DNA from: Peredibacter sp045999315
Lineage (GTDB): Bacteria > Bdellovibrionota > Bacteriovoracia > Bacteriovoracales > Bacteriovoracaceae
Direction: 5' to 3'
DNA: 64,000 bases
NCBI RefSeq assembly: GCF_045999315.1
Contig: NZ_CP174607.1
Location: 3,410,001-3,474,000, forward strand
Shown: in pieces, positions 44,143 to 51,893 of the stretch
How the letters are laid out: each line of letters starts with the position of its first letter
Numbering within the stretch: position 1 is the stretch's first letter
The notes under the pieces: model-generated
Told to the model about the DNA's origin: nothing
Database searches by the model: none
Seen by the model: only the letters and a program-made list of their open reading frames with translations
Translations under genes and position numbers: made by a program

Positions 44143-45309
44143 ATGAAATACTTAAATTCATTTTTGATAGCGACTATCTATTCGGTACTTTCCCTTACCA
44201 ACTCCTATGCAATTGTGGGTGGGACCTCCGTACAAAGTCATGATGAGATCAGCAAAGTGACTGTGGCCCTTCAAATGGGCACGAACATTTGTACCGGCAC
44301 TATCATTACTGAAGAACTCATTTTGACTGCTGCCCATTGTTTATATGACAAATATCAATTGCTTATTGGCTCTCGTGAGATGCAAGTTCTTTACGGCCTT
44401 GAGGCCTCTCGCCCTTTAAAAAAGGGACAGATCTCGCAGTACTATTTCCCTAAGACCTATACCAATGAAGATTATCCAGACAGGCATGACATCGCTTTCC
44501 TAAAACTAAGCGAGTCCCTTCCCCCTTCTTACAAACCGGCCAAGCTTCTGGATGCCGGCCACATTTTGAGTCCAAATCAATTCCTGACCTTTGCTGGATA
44601 TGGATTCACTGATGGCGTAAAAAAGAAAGGCCTTGGAACTTTAAGAAAAGTCTCCATCAAATTTAATTCGATGAGTCCCTCTGAGACTGAAATCCTCACT
44701 GCGACTCCCGGAAAAGACACCTGTCAGGGTGATTCTGGTGGCCCCGGCTTTGTGGAGCTAAAGGGCGAACTTTATCTGGCCACAGTTACCAGCAACGGTC
44801 CCAAAGGTTGTCTGGGTAATGGAACACTTAGTGTGAGCACTTACATTCCGGCCATGCGTACTTTTCTTCAAGAAGGATTTTTAAAATTATCGACTCAATT
44901 GAAGAAACCCTCTCCTGAGGCCCTGGCAAACTTTTACGCCATGGGCTCCATTGAGAAGACCATTCAAGGTCCCTGGAGTGGTGCTTGCTATGACCATCAA
45001 TCAACTGCATGGTATTCGTACCTAGCACTTGTTGCGAAAGACGATTCTGGGGCCCCTTACCTTCACCTGGCCTATGAAGAGGAAAATGGAAATTACTTTA
45101 CTCGTCAAAAAGTCCGTCAATTCCTGGAGAATTTTTCTGTCGAAGAAGCGAAGTGGCTTTCCTTAGGAATGGATAATGGTTCATTTTTTGCGGATGACGA
45201 GGACACGGCCAGATTCAGAATTCGTCTCATTGGCCCTCATATCATTATGAAAGTGGAAGAAGCTCCCAATGATGACTCTCTTAGCGGGTACTGCTTTTTA
45301 AGGATATAA
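44143..45309 (+). CDS. Secreted trypsin-like serine protease with C-terminal extension
   Basis: An S1 peptidase of 388 residues. The signal peptide ends NSYA and the mature sequence starts at once with IVGGTS (Ile24), which in trypsins is the activated N-terminus. So there is no propeptide and signal peptidase alone would activate it. The triad is His in TAAHC, Asp in RHDIAFLKL and Ser in DTCQGDSGGPG. Asp six residues before the Ser predicts Arg/Lys specificity. After the protease domain (to about 245) comes a unique 140-residue extension with no recognised fold. A role in prey degradation is inferred. Confidence 0.92.
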   Translation: MKYLNSFLIATIYSVLSLTNSYAIVGGTSVQSHDEISKVTVALQMGTNICTGTIITEELILTAAHCLYDKYQLLIGSREMQVLYGLEASRPLKKGQISQYYFPKTYTNEDYPDRHDIAFLKLSESLPPSYKPAKLLDAGHILSPNQFLTFAGYGFTDGVKKKGLGTLRKVSIKFNSMSPSETEILTATPGKDTCQGDSGGPGFVELKGELYLATVTSNGPKGCLGNGTLSVSTYIPAMRTFLQEGFLKLSTQLKKPSPEALANFYAMGSIEKTIQGPWSGACYDHQSTAWYSYLALVAKDDSGAPYLHLAYEEENGNYFTRQKVRQFLENFSVEEAKWLSLGMDNGSFFADDEDTARFRIRLIGPHIIMKVEEAPNDDSLSGYCFLRI

Positions 45310-45318
45310 GAACCAAAT

Positions 45319-45477
45319 TTAAAGCGGTCTTTCCGGATGAAGAGGAGCTGCCATCTGGCTGCTTACCGCATCTTCAGTTAGAGTCTCGGCCGACACCGGA
45401 GATGGTTTTTTAGTCAGCGACAGGTATGTACCCACCACCAACGTAACCAGGACCAAAATTAGGGCGAAAGCTTTCAT
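45319..45477 (-). CDS. 52-residue membrane-anchored or exported peptide
   Basis: A short gene with AGAGG five nt before ATG 45477. It has an N-terminal hydrophobic helix (MKAFALILVLVTLVVGTYL) and then a polar Pro/Ser/Glu-rich tail (KKPSPVSAETLTEDAV). The helix could be a membrane anchor or an uncleaved signal. A longer frame to 45543 has no ribosome site. No family recognised. Confidence 0.5.
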   Translation of the reverse strand: MKAFALILVLVTLVVGTYLSLTKKPSPVSAETLTEDAVSSQMAAPLHPERPL

Positions 45478-45579
45478 AAAAACCTCTAAATAAAGTATGC
45501 CGAAAATTGCGCGAACAATAAAGGGGGCGGTCTTGAAAGTCAACGCCCGTGGTCAAGTTAAAATAAATCCCTATAAAAT

Positions 45580-45608
45580 TTGCTATTTTGGTCCATTTTC
45601 TTTATGAT
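45580..45608 (+). promoter_or_regulatory. Promoter of rpsD
   Basis: TTGCTA (45580-45585), 17-nt spacer, TATGAT (45603-45608). Initiation near 45615 gives an 80-nt leader with a CAGG-CTC-CCTG hairpin and outer CTCTC/GAGAG pairing, which may serve feedback control by S4. Confidence 0.6.
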
Positions 45609-45697
45609 GCCCACTCTCTCTATTGCGTGAGGATGCAGGCTCCCTGTGGAGAGATTGATTAATATTGTTTCCTGCTAAATGCCTAAAGGAGAAATTT

Positions 45698-46330
45698 ATG
45701 GCAAAAATCGACATGGGGCGCTCTCGCTTCAAAATCCAACGTCGTCTTGGCGTTGAACTTCCAGGTCTTGGTAAGGCCGGTGCTCTTGAAAGAAAACCAT
45801 ACGGTCCAGGTCAGCACGGTATGCAACGTAAGAAGCTATCGGACTATACTGTTCGTTTGATCGAGAAGCAAAAAGTTATGTTCAACTACGGTCTACGTGA
45901 GTCTCAACTTCGTAACTACGTAAAGAACGCTAAGAAAATTAAGACAGCTTCATGGGTTGATACAATGATCATCAATCTTGAGTCTCGTCTTGATAACGTT
46001 GTTTTCCGTCTTAACTGGGCCCCGTCTACTCCAGCTGCTCGTCAGATGGTTACACACAAGCACATCAAAGTTAACGGCAAAACTGTTAACGTTCCAGGCT
46101 ACCAAGTTCAACCAAATGACGTGATCGAAATCACTGATAAAGGTGCTAAGTCTGGTAACTACCTACAAGCTAAAGTACGTCCTCGTATCTCTTCAGTTCC
46201 AGCTTTCCTTTCTAAGGAAGCTTCTGGTGAGAAAGAGAAAGCAAAAATGGTTTCTAAACCACTTGCTGAAGACATCCCATTCGCTTTCGAAAAGCGTCTC
46301 GTGATTGAGTACTACTGGAAAGTAAAATAA
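45698..46330 (+). CDS. rpsD: 30S ribosomal protein S4
   Basis: Primary 16S-binding protein uS4 of 210 residues. It begins MAKIDMGRSRFKIQRRLGVE without the zinc cysteines found in some forms. The S4 RNA-binding domain follows (LESRLDNVVFRLNWAPST, HKHIKVNGKTVNVPGY). The start ATG 45698 has AAAGGAG; the frame upstream to 45665 is not translated. It is a stand-alone gene here, not in the alpha operon with rpoA. It has its own promoter and a strong terminator. Confidence 0.96.
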   Translation: MAKIDMGRSRFKIQRRLGVELPGLGKAGALERKPYGPGQHGMQRKKLSDYTVRLIEKQKVMFNYGLRESQLRNYVKNAKKIKTASWVDTMIINLESRLDNVVFRLNWAPSTPAARQMVTHKHIKVNGKTVNVPGYQVQPNDVIEITDKGAKSGNYLQAKVRPRISSVPAFLSKEASGEKEKAKMVSKPLAEDIPFAFEKRLVIEYYWKVK

Positions 46331-46352
46331 TTCTGATTTCAGTAATAAAGAG

Positions 46353-46379
46353 AAGGGCCCTGCAAAGGGCCCTTTTTTT
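46353..46379. terminator. Intrinsic terminator of rpsD
   Basis: AAGGGCCC, loop TGCAAA, GGGCCCTT, then T7. On the minus strand the T-run is poorer (TTCTCTTTATT) but could also serve the oxidase unit. Confidence 0.9.
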
Positions 46380-46491
46380 ATGGTCATTTTTCTGGGTCTC
46401 CTGAAAGGAGAACACGGGGGACTTCGGCCAAATAATCCCCACTTTCACTACCGCCAGCGAAAGTCATTCCATGTTAAATTGTTGTATTAAA

Positions 46492-46728
46492 TTAGGTCTC
46501 AGAATTCTTCTGGGCGTTGATCTGATTGTGAACATGCTCTCTTAGAGAGCGCAGTGTATGAACTGATTTTTTGATGTATTCATCGGCCTTCTTAAGACGA
46601 GTGATCTCCTCAGCAAGTTCCGGATGATTACGAGTGAGCATAGTAAGGGCACGAGAAACCGACGCATCAATAATTGAGAACGTGTTCGCTAAATCATGGA
46701 TGTATTTTCGTGTTTCGTCGTGATTCAT
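46492..46728 (-). CDS. Stand-alone DHp-like (histidine phosphotransfer) protein
   Basis: A 78-residue all-helical protein. IHDLANTFSIIDASVSRAL (residues 10-28) resembles the phospho-acceptor helix of HDLxN-type histidine kinases, with the second helix of a DHp hairpin in ITRLKKADEYIKKSVHTL. There is no ATPase domain. It could dimerise into a four-helix bundle and relay phosphate from another kinase. It lies 51 nt after coxD with its own AAGGT site, at the end of the oxidase genes. Function inferred from motif only. Confidence 0.6.
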   Translation of the reverse strand: MNHDETRKYIHDLANTFSIIDASVSRALTMLTRNHPELAEEITRLKKADEYIKKSVHTLRSLREHVHNQINAQKNSET

Positions 46729-46779
46729 GAAAGACCTTTTATGGTTAAAGGGCCCAAATGGGCCCCTTAATATATGATC

Positions 46780-47097
46780 TTAGAACGGTTTGTAGATTGC
46801 TTCAAGACAAAGAACAGTAGCATAGATGCCGGCCGTAATAGGCACTGCTGCGATGAATTTTAGCCACTTTGTCTCTTCTTTTAAGTGCATATAGTAATAA
46901 GCAACAATAAATGCCTTACCTACTGCAAGAAAAGTTAGCGCTGAGCCTTTGCCGAATTTAGAAAGACCGTGGATTTCTGCGACCCAAATCTCTACTGCTG
47001 TTAGAACGGCAAGAAGCACGAAAATGAAAAGATATTCTTTCTTATGGCTCTTGTGCTCATGAGCGTGGGCCGGGGCATGGCCGTGATTATCTGACAT
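46780..47097 (-). CDS. coxD: Cytochrome c oxidase subunit IV (prokaryotic)
   Basis: A 105-residue membrane protein with three helices: YLFIFVLLAVLTAVEIWVA, ALTFLAVGKAFIVAYYYMHL and FIAAVPITAGIYATVLCL. YYYMHLKEE is the family landmark of the small fourth subunit of aa3 oxidases. The N-terminus is His-rich (HGHAPAHAHEHKSHK), perhaps metal-binding. AAGGAG precedes the ATG. It lies 3 nt after sco. Confidence 0.88.
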   Translation of the reverse strand: MSDNHGHAPAHAHEHKSHKKEYLFIFVLLAVLTAVEIWVAEIHGLSKFGKGSALTFLAVGKAFIVAYYYMHLKEETKWLKFIAAVPITAGIYATVLCLEAIYKPF

Positions 47098-47100
47098 GGA

Positions 47101-47766
47101 TTACTCCTTAGTTGAAGGACGATTAATTAATAGTCCAACATCAATCATTAATTGGTTTACACTGTTTTCATCAAAGGCATAGTAGCCACGAATGCGGTTC
47201 TCACCATCAACCAGAACGATCTTCTCAGTGTGGGCAATGTCCATAATGTTTTGCACATTATTTTCTACGCCAACTTTGAAGCCATCACGGTAAAGCTTGA
47301 ACATCCCCTCTTTGTCGCTTCCAGTAAGGAAGGTCCATGTATAAGGATTGGCATCGTGCTTACGGGCCACATCAAAAAGAACTTTTTCATTATCGTATTC
47401 AGGATCAACCGTGAAAGTAACAATCGCCACTTTCTGGCCGGTACCACGAACACGCTTCTGAATTTTCTCAAGGTCGCCCAGCATTTTTGGACATACTGAA
47501 GGACAACGAGAAAAGATAAAATTCGCGAGATAAACTTTTCCTTTAAGGTCCTTTGAACCGAAACGCTGACCGTTTTCTGAGATAAGCTCAAACTCTGGAA
47601 CCTGAGCAATCACCGGAAGCTCCGGTGGAAGTGTTCGGTTCATCGAGCGGTAAATCGGATAAGAAAAACCGAACAACAGGAACAACACCCAGAAGATTTT
47701 AGAACGAACGAGGTTTTCCACCACGTTCGTTTTACGAATATATTCAGGATTAGCTGCTGTGTTCAT
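47101..47766 (-). CDS. SCO1/SenC copper chaperone
   Basis: Thioredoxin-fold protein of 221 residues that inserts copper into the CuA site of CoxB. A single membrane anchor (FWVLFLLFGFSYPIY, about residues 25-40) is followed by the periplasmic domain with CPSVC (copper-binding Cys pair in FIFSRCPSVCPKML) and the copper ligand His in DIAHTEKI. All three ligands are present. It sits between the cytochrome c gene and coxD. Confidence 0.93.
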   Translation of the reverse strand: MNTAANPEYIRKTNVVENLVRSKIFWVLFLLFGFSYPIYRSMNRTLPPELPVIAQVPEFELISENGQRFGSKDLKGKVYLANFIFSRCPSVCPKMLGDLEKIQKRVRGTGQKVAIVTFTVDPEYDNEKVLFDVARKHDANPYTWTFLTGSDKEGMFKLYRDGFKVGVENNVQNIMDIAHTEKIVLVDGENRIRGYYAFDENSVNQLMIDVGLLINRPSTKE

Positions 47767-47769
47767 AGT

Positions 47770-48648
47770 TTACTGCTTGTTAACTTTATCCATAAGAGCA
47801 TTACGCTTGGCCAGATCAGCACCTGTATCACGTAGGTCCTGAACATAGTAAGCAAGTGCCCATAGTTCTTCATCTGTCACTACATCTTTCCATCCTGGCA
47901 TACCTGAACCAGTTACACCGTACATAAGACGTTGAACGATTGAAGGTACGTCCGTGATTGAACGAAGTGAGTGATAAGTGAAATCTGGTGGAAGAACTTT
48001 GTAGTTATACTCACCGTCTTGTACTTTAACCTGATAAAGGTCAGCACCAAGCTCGATAGTAGTACCCATTTCTTTCGCCCAACCATTGATCTCTTCTTTC
48101 GTAGCGTAACCACGGTGACACTGAGTACATGCTGCAGTTACGTGGTAGACCTTACGACCTTTTTCGATCGCCTGATGACGATAAACTTCGCCGAATGGAT
48201 CAGCAGGAAGCTCGATTTTAGTTCCAAGAACTTTATCTTTACCTTCCCAAACCGCTGGAGCGAAAGTCTTGATGTATTGGATAACAGCATCTAGACGCTC
48301 ATCCGAGATGTCCCAAGGAAGCATTGCTGTCCCTTTAAGACCGTGACGAATGATACGAGCGAAATCTTCATCATGTGGAAGCTCGCCGTAGTTGGTCCAA
48401 GGGAACTTATAAAGCCCTTGAGTAAAGTCACGCGGAGGTGGAAGAAGACCTTTAGAAGCAGGACCGTCACCTTTACCTGAGGCCCCGTGACACTGAATAC
48501 AGTATTCAACGTATGTCGTGTAACCAAGGTTAAGGGTAGAAGCTTTGACCTCTTTGCCGGCAAGAATTTTGCTTTCCTTGAACGGCGCTTTCTCTACTAC
48601 GCAAGCAGTAGATAAGAGAGCTACAATTGAAAGTACGATTAGTTTCAT
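47770..48648 (-). CDS. Dihaem cytochrome c, lipoprotein
   Basis: A 292-residue c-type cytochrome with two haem sites, CIQCH and CTQCH. Axial Met candidates are TAMLPWD and SGMPGW. The lipobox LSTAC suggests membrane anchoring. The first half resembles the monohaem cytochrome of act/alternative complex III clusters. As it lies 12 nt after coxC, it is the likely electron donor to CoxB CuA. Start ATG 48648 has GGA eight nt upstream; ATG 48654 is too close to it. Confidence 0.9.
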   Translation of the reverse strand: MKLIVLSIVALLSTACVVEKAPFKESKILAGKEVKASTLNLGYTTYVEYCIQCHGASGKGDGPASKGLLPPPRDFTQGLYKFPWTNYGELPHDEDFARIIRHGLKGTAMLPWDISDERLDAVIQYIKTFAPAVWEGKDKVLGTKIELPADPFGEVYRHQAIEKGRKVYHVTAACTQCHRGYATKEEINGWAKEMGTTIELGADLYQVKVQDGEYNYKVLPPDFTYHSLRSITDVPSIVQRLMYGVTGSGMPGWKDVVTDEELWALAYYVQDLRDTGADLAKRNALMDKVNKQ

Positions 48649-48660
48649 CGTCATATTCCT

Positions 48661-49218
48661 TTATAAAACAAATAACATTAAATACATCAGTAACCAGACG
48701 ACCCCTAGGAAGTGCCAGAACTTGCCCACGTTAACGAGCTTGATGTCTGTCAGTTCTTGAGGTTTTCTGAAAATATAGCGCCCGAGCCATAGAAGAGTCA
48801 TAAGGGCCATCACGATGTGACCAGCGTGAAGCCATGTGAAACCGTAGACCATTGAAGGAACTTGTCCGTTAGAAACTAAGATACCTGAAGCCGCAAGTGC
48901 GTTCCAAAGAAACCACTGAAGAACCAGGAACAAAATCCCTAGACCGAAAGTCGCCCACCAAAAAGTCTTACGCTTATCCTCTTCCCTCTCCATCTTGAAG
49001 TAAGTGTATGAGCTAAGTGCCATCACTAACGTGTTCAAGAAAGGAAGGAGCTTTGGCATGTTCTCAATCTCGACCGGTGGCCAAGTTGGAGCATTAAAGC
49101 GCGCCAGGAAGTAACCCAGGAACAGAGTTCCGAACAGCATACCGAAAGTGATGAGCGTAACCGTCATCGCCACTGTATTCTGAAAACGTTTGTATTCGTT
49201 CGCCGGGTTCTTCATCAT
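48661..49218 (-). CDS. Cytochrome c oxidase subunit III, short form
   Basis: A 185-residue membrane protein of the subunit III family with about five helices: MLFGTLFLGYFLARF, TLVMALSSYTYFKMERE, LGILFLVLQWFLWNAL, WLHAGHIVMALMTLLWLG and FWHFLGVVWLLMYLMLFVL. The WHFxxxVW pattern and HAGH are the family marks. A second subunit III is encoded at 54224. This one abuts coxA (3-nt gap) and may be the structural subunit. Confidence 0.85.
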   Translation of the reverse strand: MMKNPANEYKRFQNTVAMTVTLITFGMLFGTLFLGYFLARFNAPTWPPVEIENMPKLLPFLNTLVMALSSYTYFKMEREEDKRKTFWWATFGLGILFLVLQWFLWNALAASGILVSNGQVPSMVYGFTWLHAGHIVMALMTLLWLGRYIFRKPQELTDIKLVNVGKFWHFLGVVWLLMYLMLFVL

Positions 49219-49221
49219 AAA

Positions 49222-50958
49222 TTACGCCTTAACTAGTTCCTCAGTCTGATATTGGAAATCACGACCATCTGGAAGATTTGGGTTACCAAGCTCGTGCGGT
49301 CCACACTTCACATGAGGGATCTCAAGGAAGTTATAGTGAGGCGCTGGAGATGGAATTTGCCATTCAAGTGTTCCTACATTCCAAGGGTTTGCTGGGGCAG
49401 CAGGATAGTTCTTGCTGAACACAGTCTTGAAAAGGTTATAAAGGAAGATGAACTGAGCAAGGCCCATAGCTACTGCTGAGAAAGTAATGAACTGGTTCAC
49501 AGGAATTAGCTTGTGCATGAATTCATAGATGAACGGGTTGTAAAGACGACGGTGCATACCGGCCCATCCAACCATCATCATACCCATGAAGATCCCGTTA
49601 AGTGGAAGCATTGTTGCCCAGAAGTGAATCTTAGCAAGACGCTCATCCATCATTCTTCCGAACATCTTAGGGAACCAGAAATATGTTCCGGCGAAACCAC
49701 CAAGAAGTACTGAAGCGGCCATTGTGTAGTGGAAGTGACCAACTACGAAGTATGTGTCGTGTAAGTAAAGGTCGATTGAAGTCGAAGCAAGGTATAGACC
49801 TGTAAGACCGCCAAGACCGAATACGAATACTACGCCAAGAGCGAAAAGCATTGGAGAATCAAAACGGATTGATCCTTTCCAAAGAGTTCCAAGCCAGTTA
49901 GCGAAGAAGATCGCAGACGGGATTGAAATTAACATAGTCAGGGTCATGAATGACTGAGTCAGAAGCGGAGACATCTGAGTCGTGTACATATGGTGACCGT
50001 AAACCACTGTTGAAAGAATAGTGATCGCTGAAAGAGAAAGAGCCGTCATTTTGTAACCGAAAGCTGGCTTTCTAGAGAAGAAAGCAAGGATATCAGAAAC
50101 AAGACCCCAAGCTGGAAGAATCAGAATGTACACTTCAGGGTGACCGAAGATCCAGAACACGTGTTGGAAAAGGATCGGATCGCCCTTACCAGATGTAGCA
50201 GCTGCACCGGCAAGGAAGAAAGTTGTACCGAATACACGGTCAAAAGTAAGAAGAAGAAGACCAGCACCTAGAACTGGAACGAAGATCGCGTTCAGGATAG
50301 CTGTTAGCCATAGGCCCCAAATTGTAAGAGGCATTTTGAAGTAACCCATACCAGGAGCACGAAGAGTGATTACAGTTGTGATGTAGTTCACGGCACCCAT
50401 AGTAGAGGAAATACCAAACAAGAAGAGAGACAATAACCACAATGTCTGACCTACACCTGGCTGACCAAGGTTAGTAGATAGTGTTGGGTAAGATGTCCAA
50501 CCACCTGCTGCAGCTCCCAGAGGTAAGCAAAGTGAGCCAAGAAGAAGAACCCCAGAGGCCATAGCAAACCAGAAAGAAAGCATGTTCAGAGTTGGGAAAA
50601 TCATGTCTCGCGCACCAATTAAGAGCGGGATACAGAAGTTACCAAGGAATCCGGTTAGGATCGGTGTAATCGCGAAGAAGATCATGATCGTACCGTGCAT
50701 TGTGAAAAGCATCGCGTACGTATCAGGAGGAACTACTCCGTTTGTATGAGGGAAAAGAAGGTTACCAATAACTGGAAACGGTACACCTGGGTAAGCAAGC
50801 GTCCAACGGATGAGAAGGGCCATAAGACCACCCACCATTAGGAAGAAGATACCGTACCAAAGGAATTGTTTACCAATTACTTTATGGTCATAAGATACAA
50901 TGTACTTTGACCAGAACGACGTTGGAGCGTCGTGAATGTGTTGTTCAACGAAAGCCAT
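49222..50958 (-). CDS. coxA: Cytochrome c oxidase subunit I
   Basis: Haem-copper oxygen reductase core, 578 residues, 12 helices. Haem a His88 (TMHGT), CuB His273 in GHPEVY with cross-link Tyr277 and Glu275, His322-His323 (YGHHMY), haem a3 and a His408/His410 (GHFHY). D-channel Asp118 and Asn125 are present (GARDM, TLNML). The K-channel lysine, usually in PTGxK, is replaced: SIPSAIFFANW gives Phe351. So it is an A-family enzyme with D-channel but no K. It overlaps coxB by 1 nt. Confidence 0.96.
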   Translation of the reverse strand: MAFVEQHIHDAPTSFWSKYIVSYDHKVIGKQFLWYGIFFLMVGGLMALLIRWTLAYPGVPFPVIGNLLFPHTNGVVPPDTYAMLFTMHGTIMIFFAITPILTGFLGNFCIPLLIGARDMIFPTLNMLSFWFAMASGVLLLGSLCLPLGAAAGGWTSYPTLSTNLGQPGVGQTLWLLSLFLFGISSTMGAVNYITTVITLRAPGMGYFKMPLTIWGLWLTAILNAIFVPVLGAGLLLLTFDRVFGTTFFLAGAAATSGKGDPILFQHVFWIFGHPEVYILILPAWGLVSDILAFFSRKPAFGYKMTALSLSAITILSTVVYGHHMYTTQMSPLLTQSFMTLTMLISIPSAIFFANWLGTLWKGSIRFDSPMLFALGVVFVFGLGGLTGLYLASTSIDLYLHDTYFVVGHFHYTMAASVLLGGFAGTYFWFPKMFGRMMDERLAKIHFWATMLPLNGIFMGMMMVGWAGMHRRLYNPFIYEFMHKLIPVNQFITFSAVAMGLAQFIFLYNLFKTVFSKNYPAAPANPWNVGTLEWQIPSPAPHYNFLEIPHVKCGPHELGNPNLPDGRDFQYQTEELVKA

Positions 50959-51791
50959 TATTTACTCCCCCACTGCCAACCCCAACGAAGATCCATGTTC
51001 TCCGTATCGTTAGTAGCGATTGCACGTTCTTGAGATTCATTTGTCCAACGCTCGTAATCTTCAGCAGACAATACAGTTAGCTGAGCCTTCATCAGATAGT
51101 GGTGGTTACCGCACATCTCTGCACAAGCGATTTCGAAATGACCTGTTTTGTTTGTATCAAACCAAAGTTTCGCGAAACGACCAGGGATCGCATCAGCCTT
51201 GATTCTTGCGTTTGGAAGGTAGAAAGCATGGATCACATCTTTCGATGTCATTTGGATCATCACTTTTTTACCAACTGGAACAACAAGGTTGTTAAGTTCA
51301 ACAACGTCATCTGCAGTATTGAACTCACCGTCTTTACCAGCATGACGGAAGTTCCATGCCCATTGCTGAGCTAGTACTTGTACCTTGATTGTATCAGGAT
51401 CATTTTCAGGAAAGTTCCAGAATGTTTCTTTAAGGTCACGAGTAGATACTTTCGTGATCACCATATCTACTGAAAGGAACACACCAAGACCGATAGCGGC
51501 CGTGAGTAGAAGGTGCTTCTTTTCGTTACCGTGAGTGTAAAGCGGCTTAGCGTGACGCTTTTTCGAATAAAGAAAAGAGAAACCGAAAATACCAAAACAC
51601 ACGAGAGCGAACCAAAAAATGTTCACGTACGTAGTGTAGAAGAATAGCCACTCAATCAAGTGACCCGTACTAGAGATGTCTTCCGGTGGACTGATGCGCT
51701 TCCAGAATCCCATTTGCTCTTCGGCTTTAACGATGAGCTCGGACCCTGTTGCGATCATACCGATCAGACGTTCAGAAAATGAAATGTCCAT
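50958..51791 (-). CDS. coxB: Cytochrome c oxidase subunit II
   Basis: CuA subunit, 277 residues. Two helices (WLFFYTTYVNIFWFALVCFG and LLTAAIGLGVFLSVDMVI) anchor it. The periplasmic cupredoxin has the CuA ligands in CAEMCGNHHYLM (two Cys, His, Met) and the first His in DVIHAFYLP. WAWNFRH is the aromatic electron-entry segment. No C-terminal cytochrome c domain, unlike caa3. There is no cleaved signal, and the first helix begins near residue 47. It starts the coxB-coxA unit after a 102-bp gap from ctaAB. Confidence 0.95.
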   Translation of the reverse strand: MDISFSERLIGMIATGSELIVKAEEQMGFWKRISPPEDISSTGHLIEWLFFYTTYVNIFWFALVCFGIFGFSFLYSKKRHAKPLYTHGNEKKHLLLTAAIGLGVFLSVDMVITKVSTRDLKETFWNFPENDPDTIKVQVLAQQWAWNFRHAGKDGEFNTADDVVELNNLVVPVGKKVMIQMTSKDVIHAFYLPNARIKADAIPGRFAKLWFDTNKTGHFEIACAEMCGNHHYLMKAQLTVLSAEDYERWTNESQERAIATNDTENMDLRWGWQWGSK

Positions 51792-51893
51792 CTCACAACA
51801 TCCTGAGAAAAGATTAATAAAAGAAATAGAGTTTAACGTGTTGAATTGTAACTTAATTTGTAGGGTTCATCTACCCTTAAAAACCATAAAAAG

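Noticed and set aside
51862..51877. Hairpin AGGGT-loop-ACCCT after ctaAB as a terminator
   Set aside because: The stem is only five pairs and lacks a U-tract on the minus strand; read-through into coxB or a separate promoter cannot be decided.
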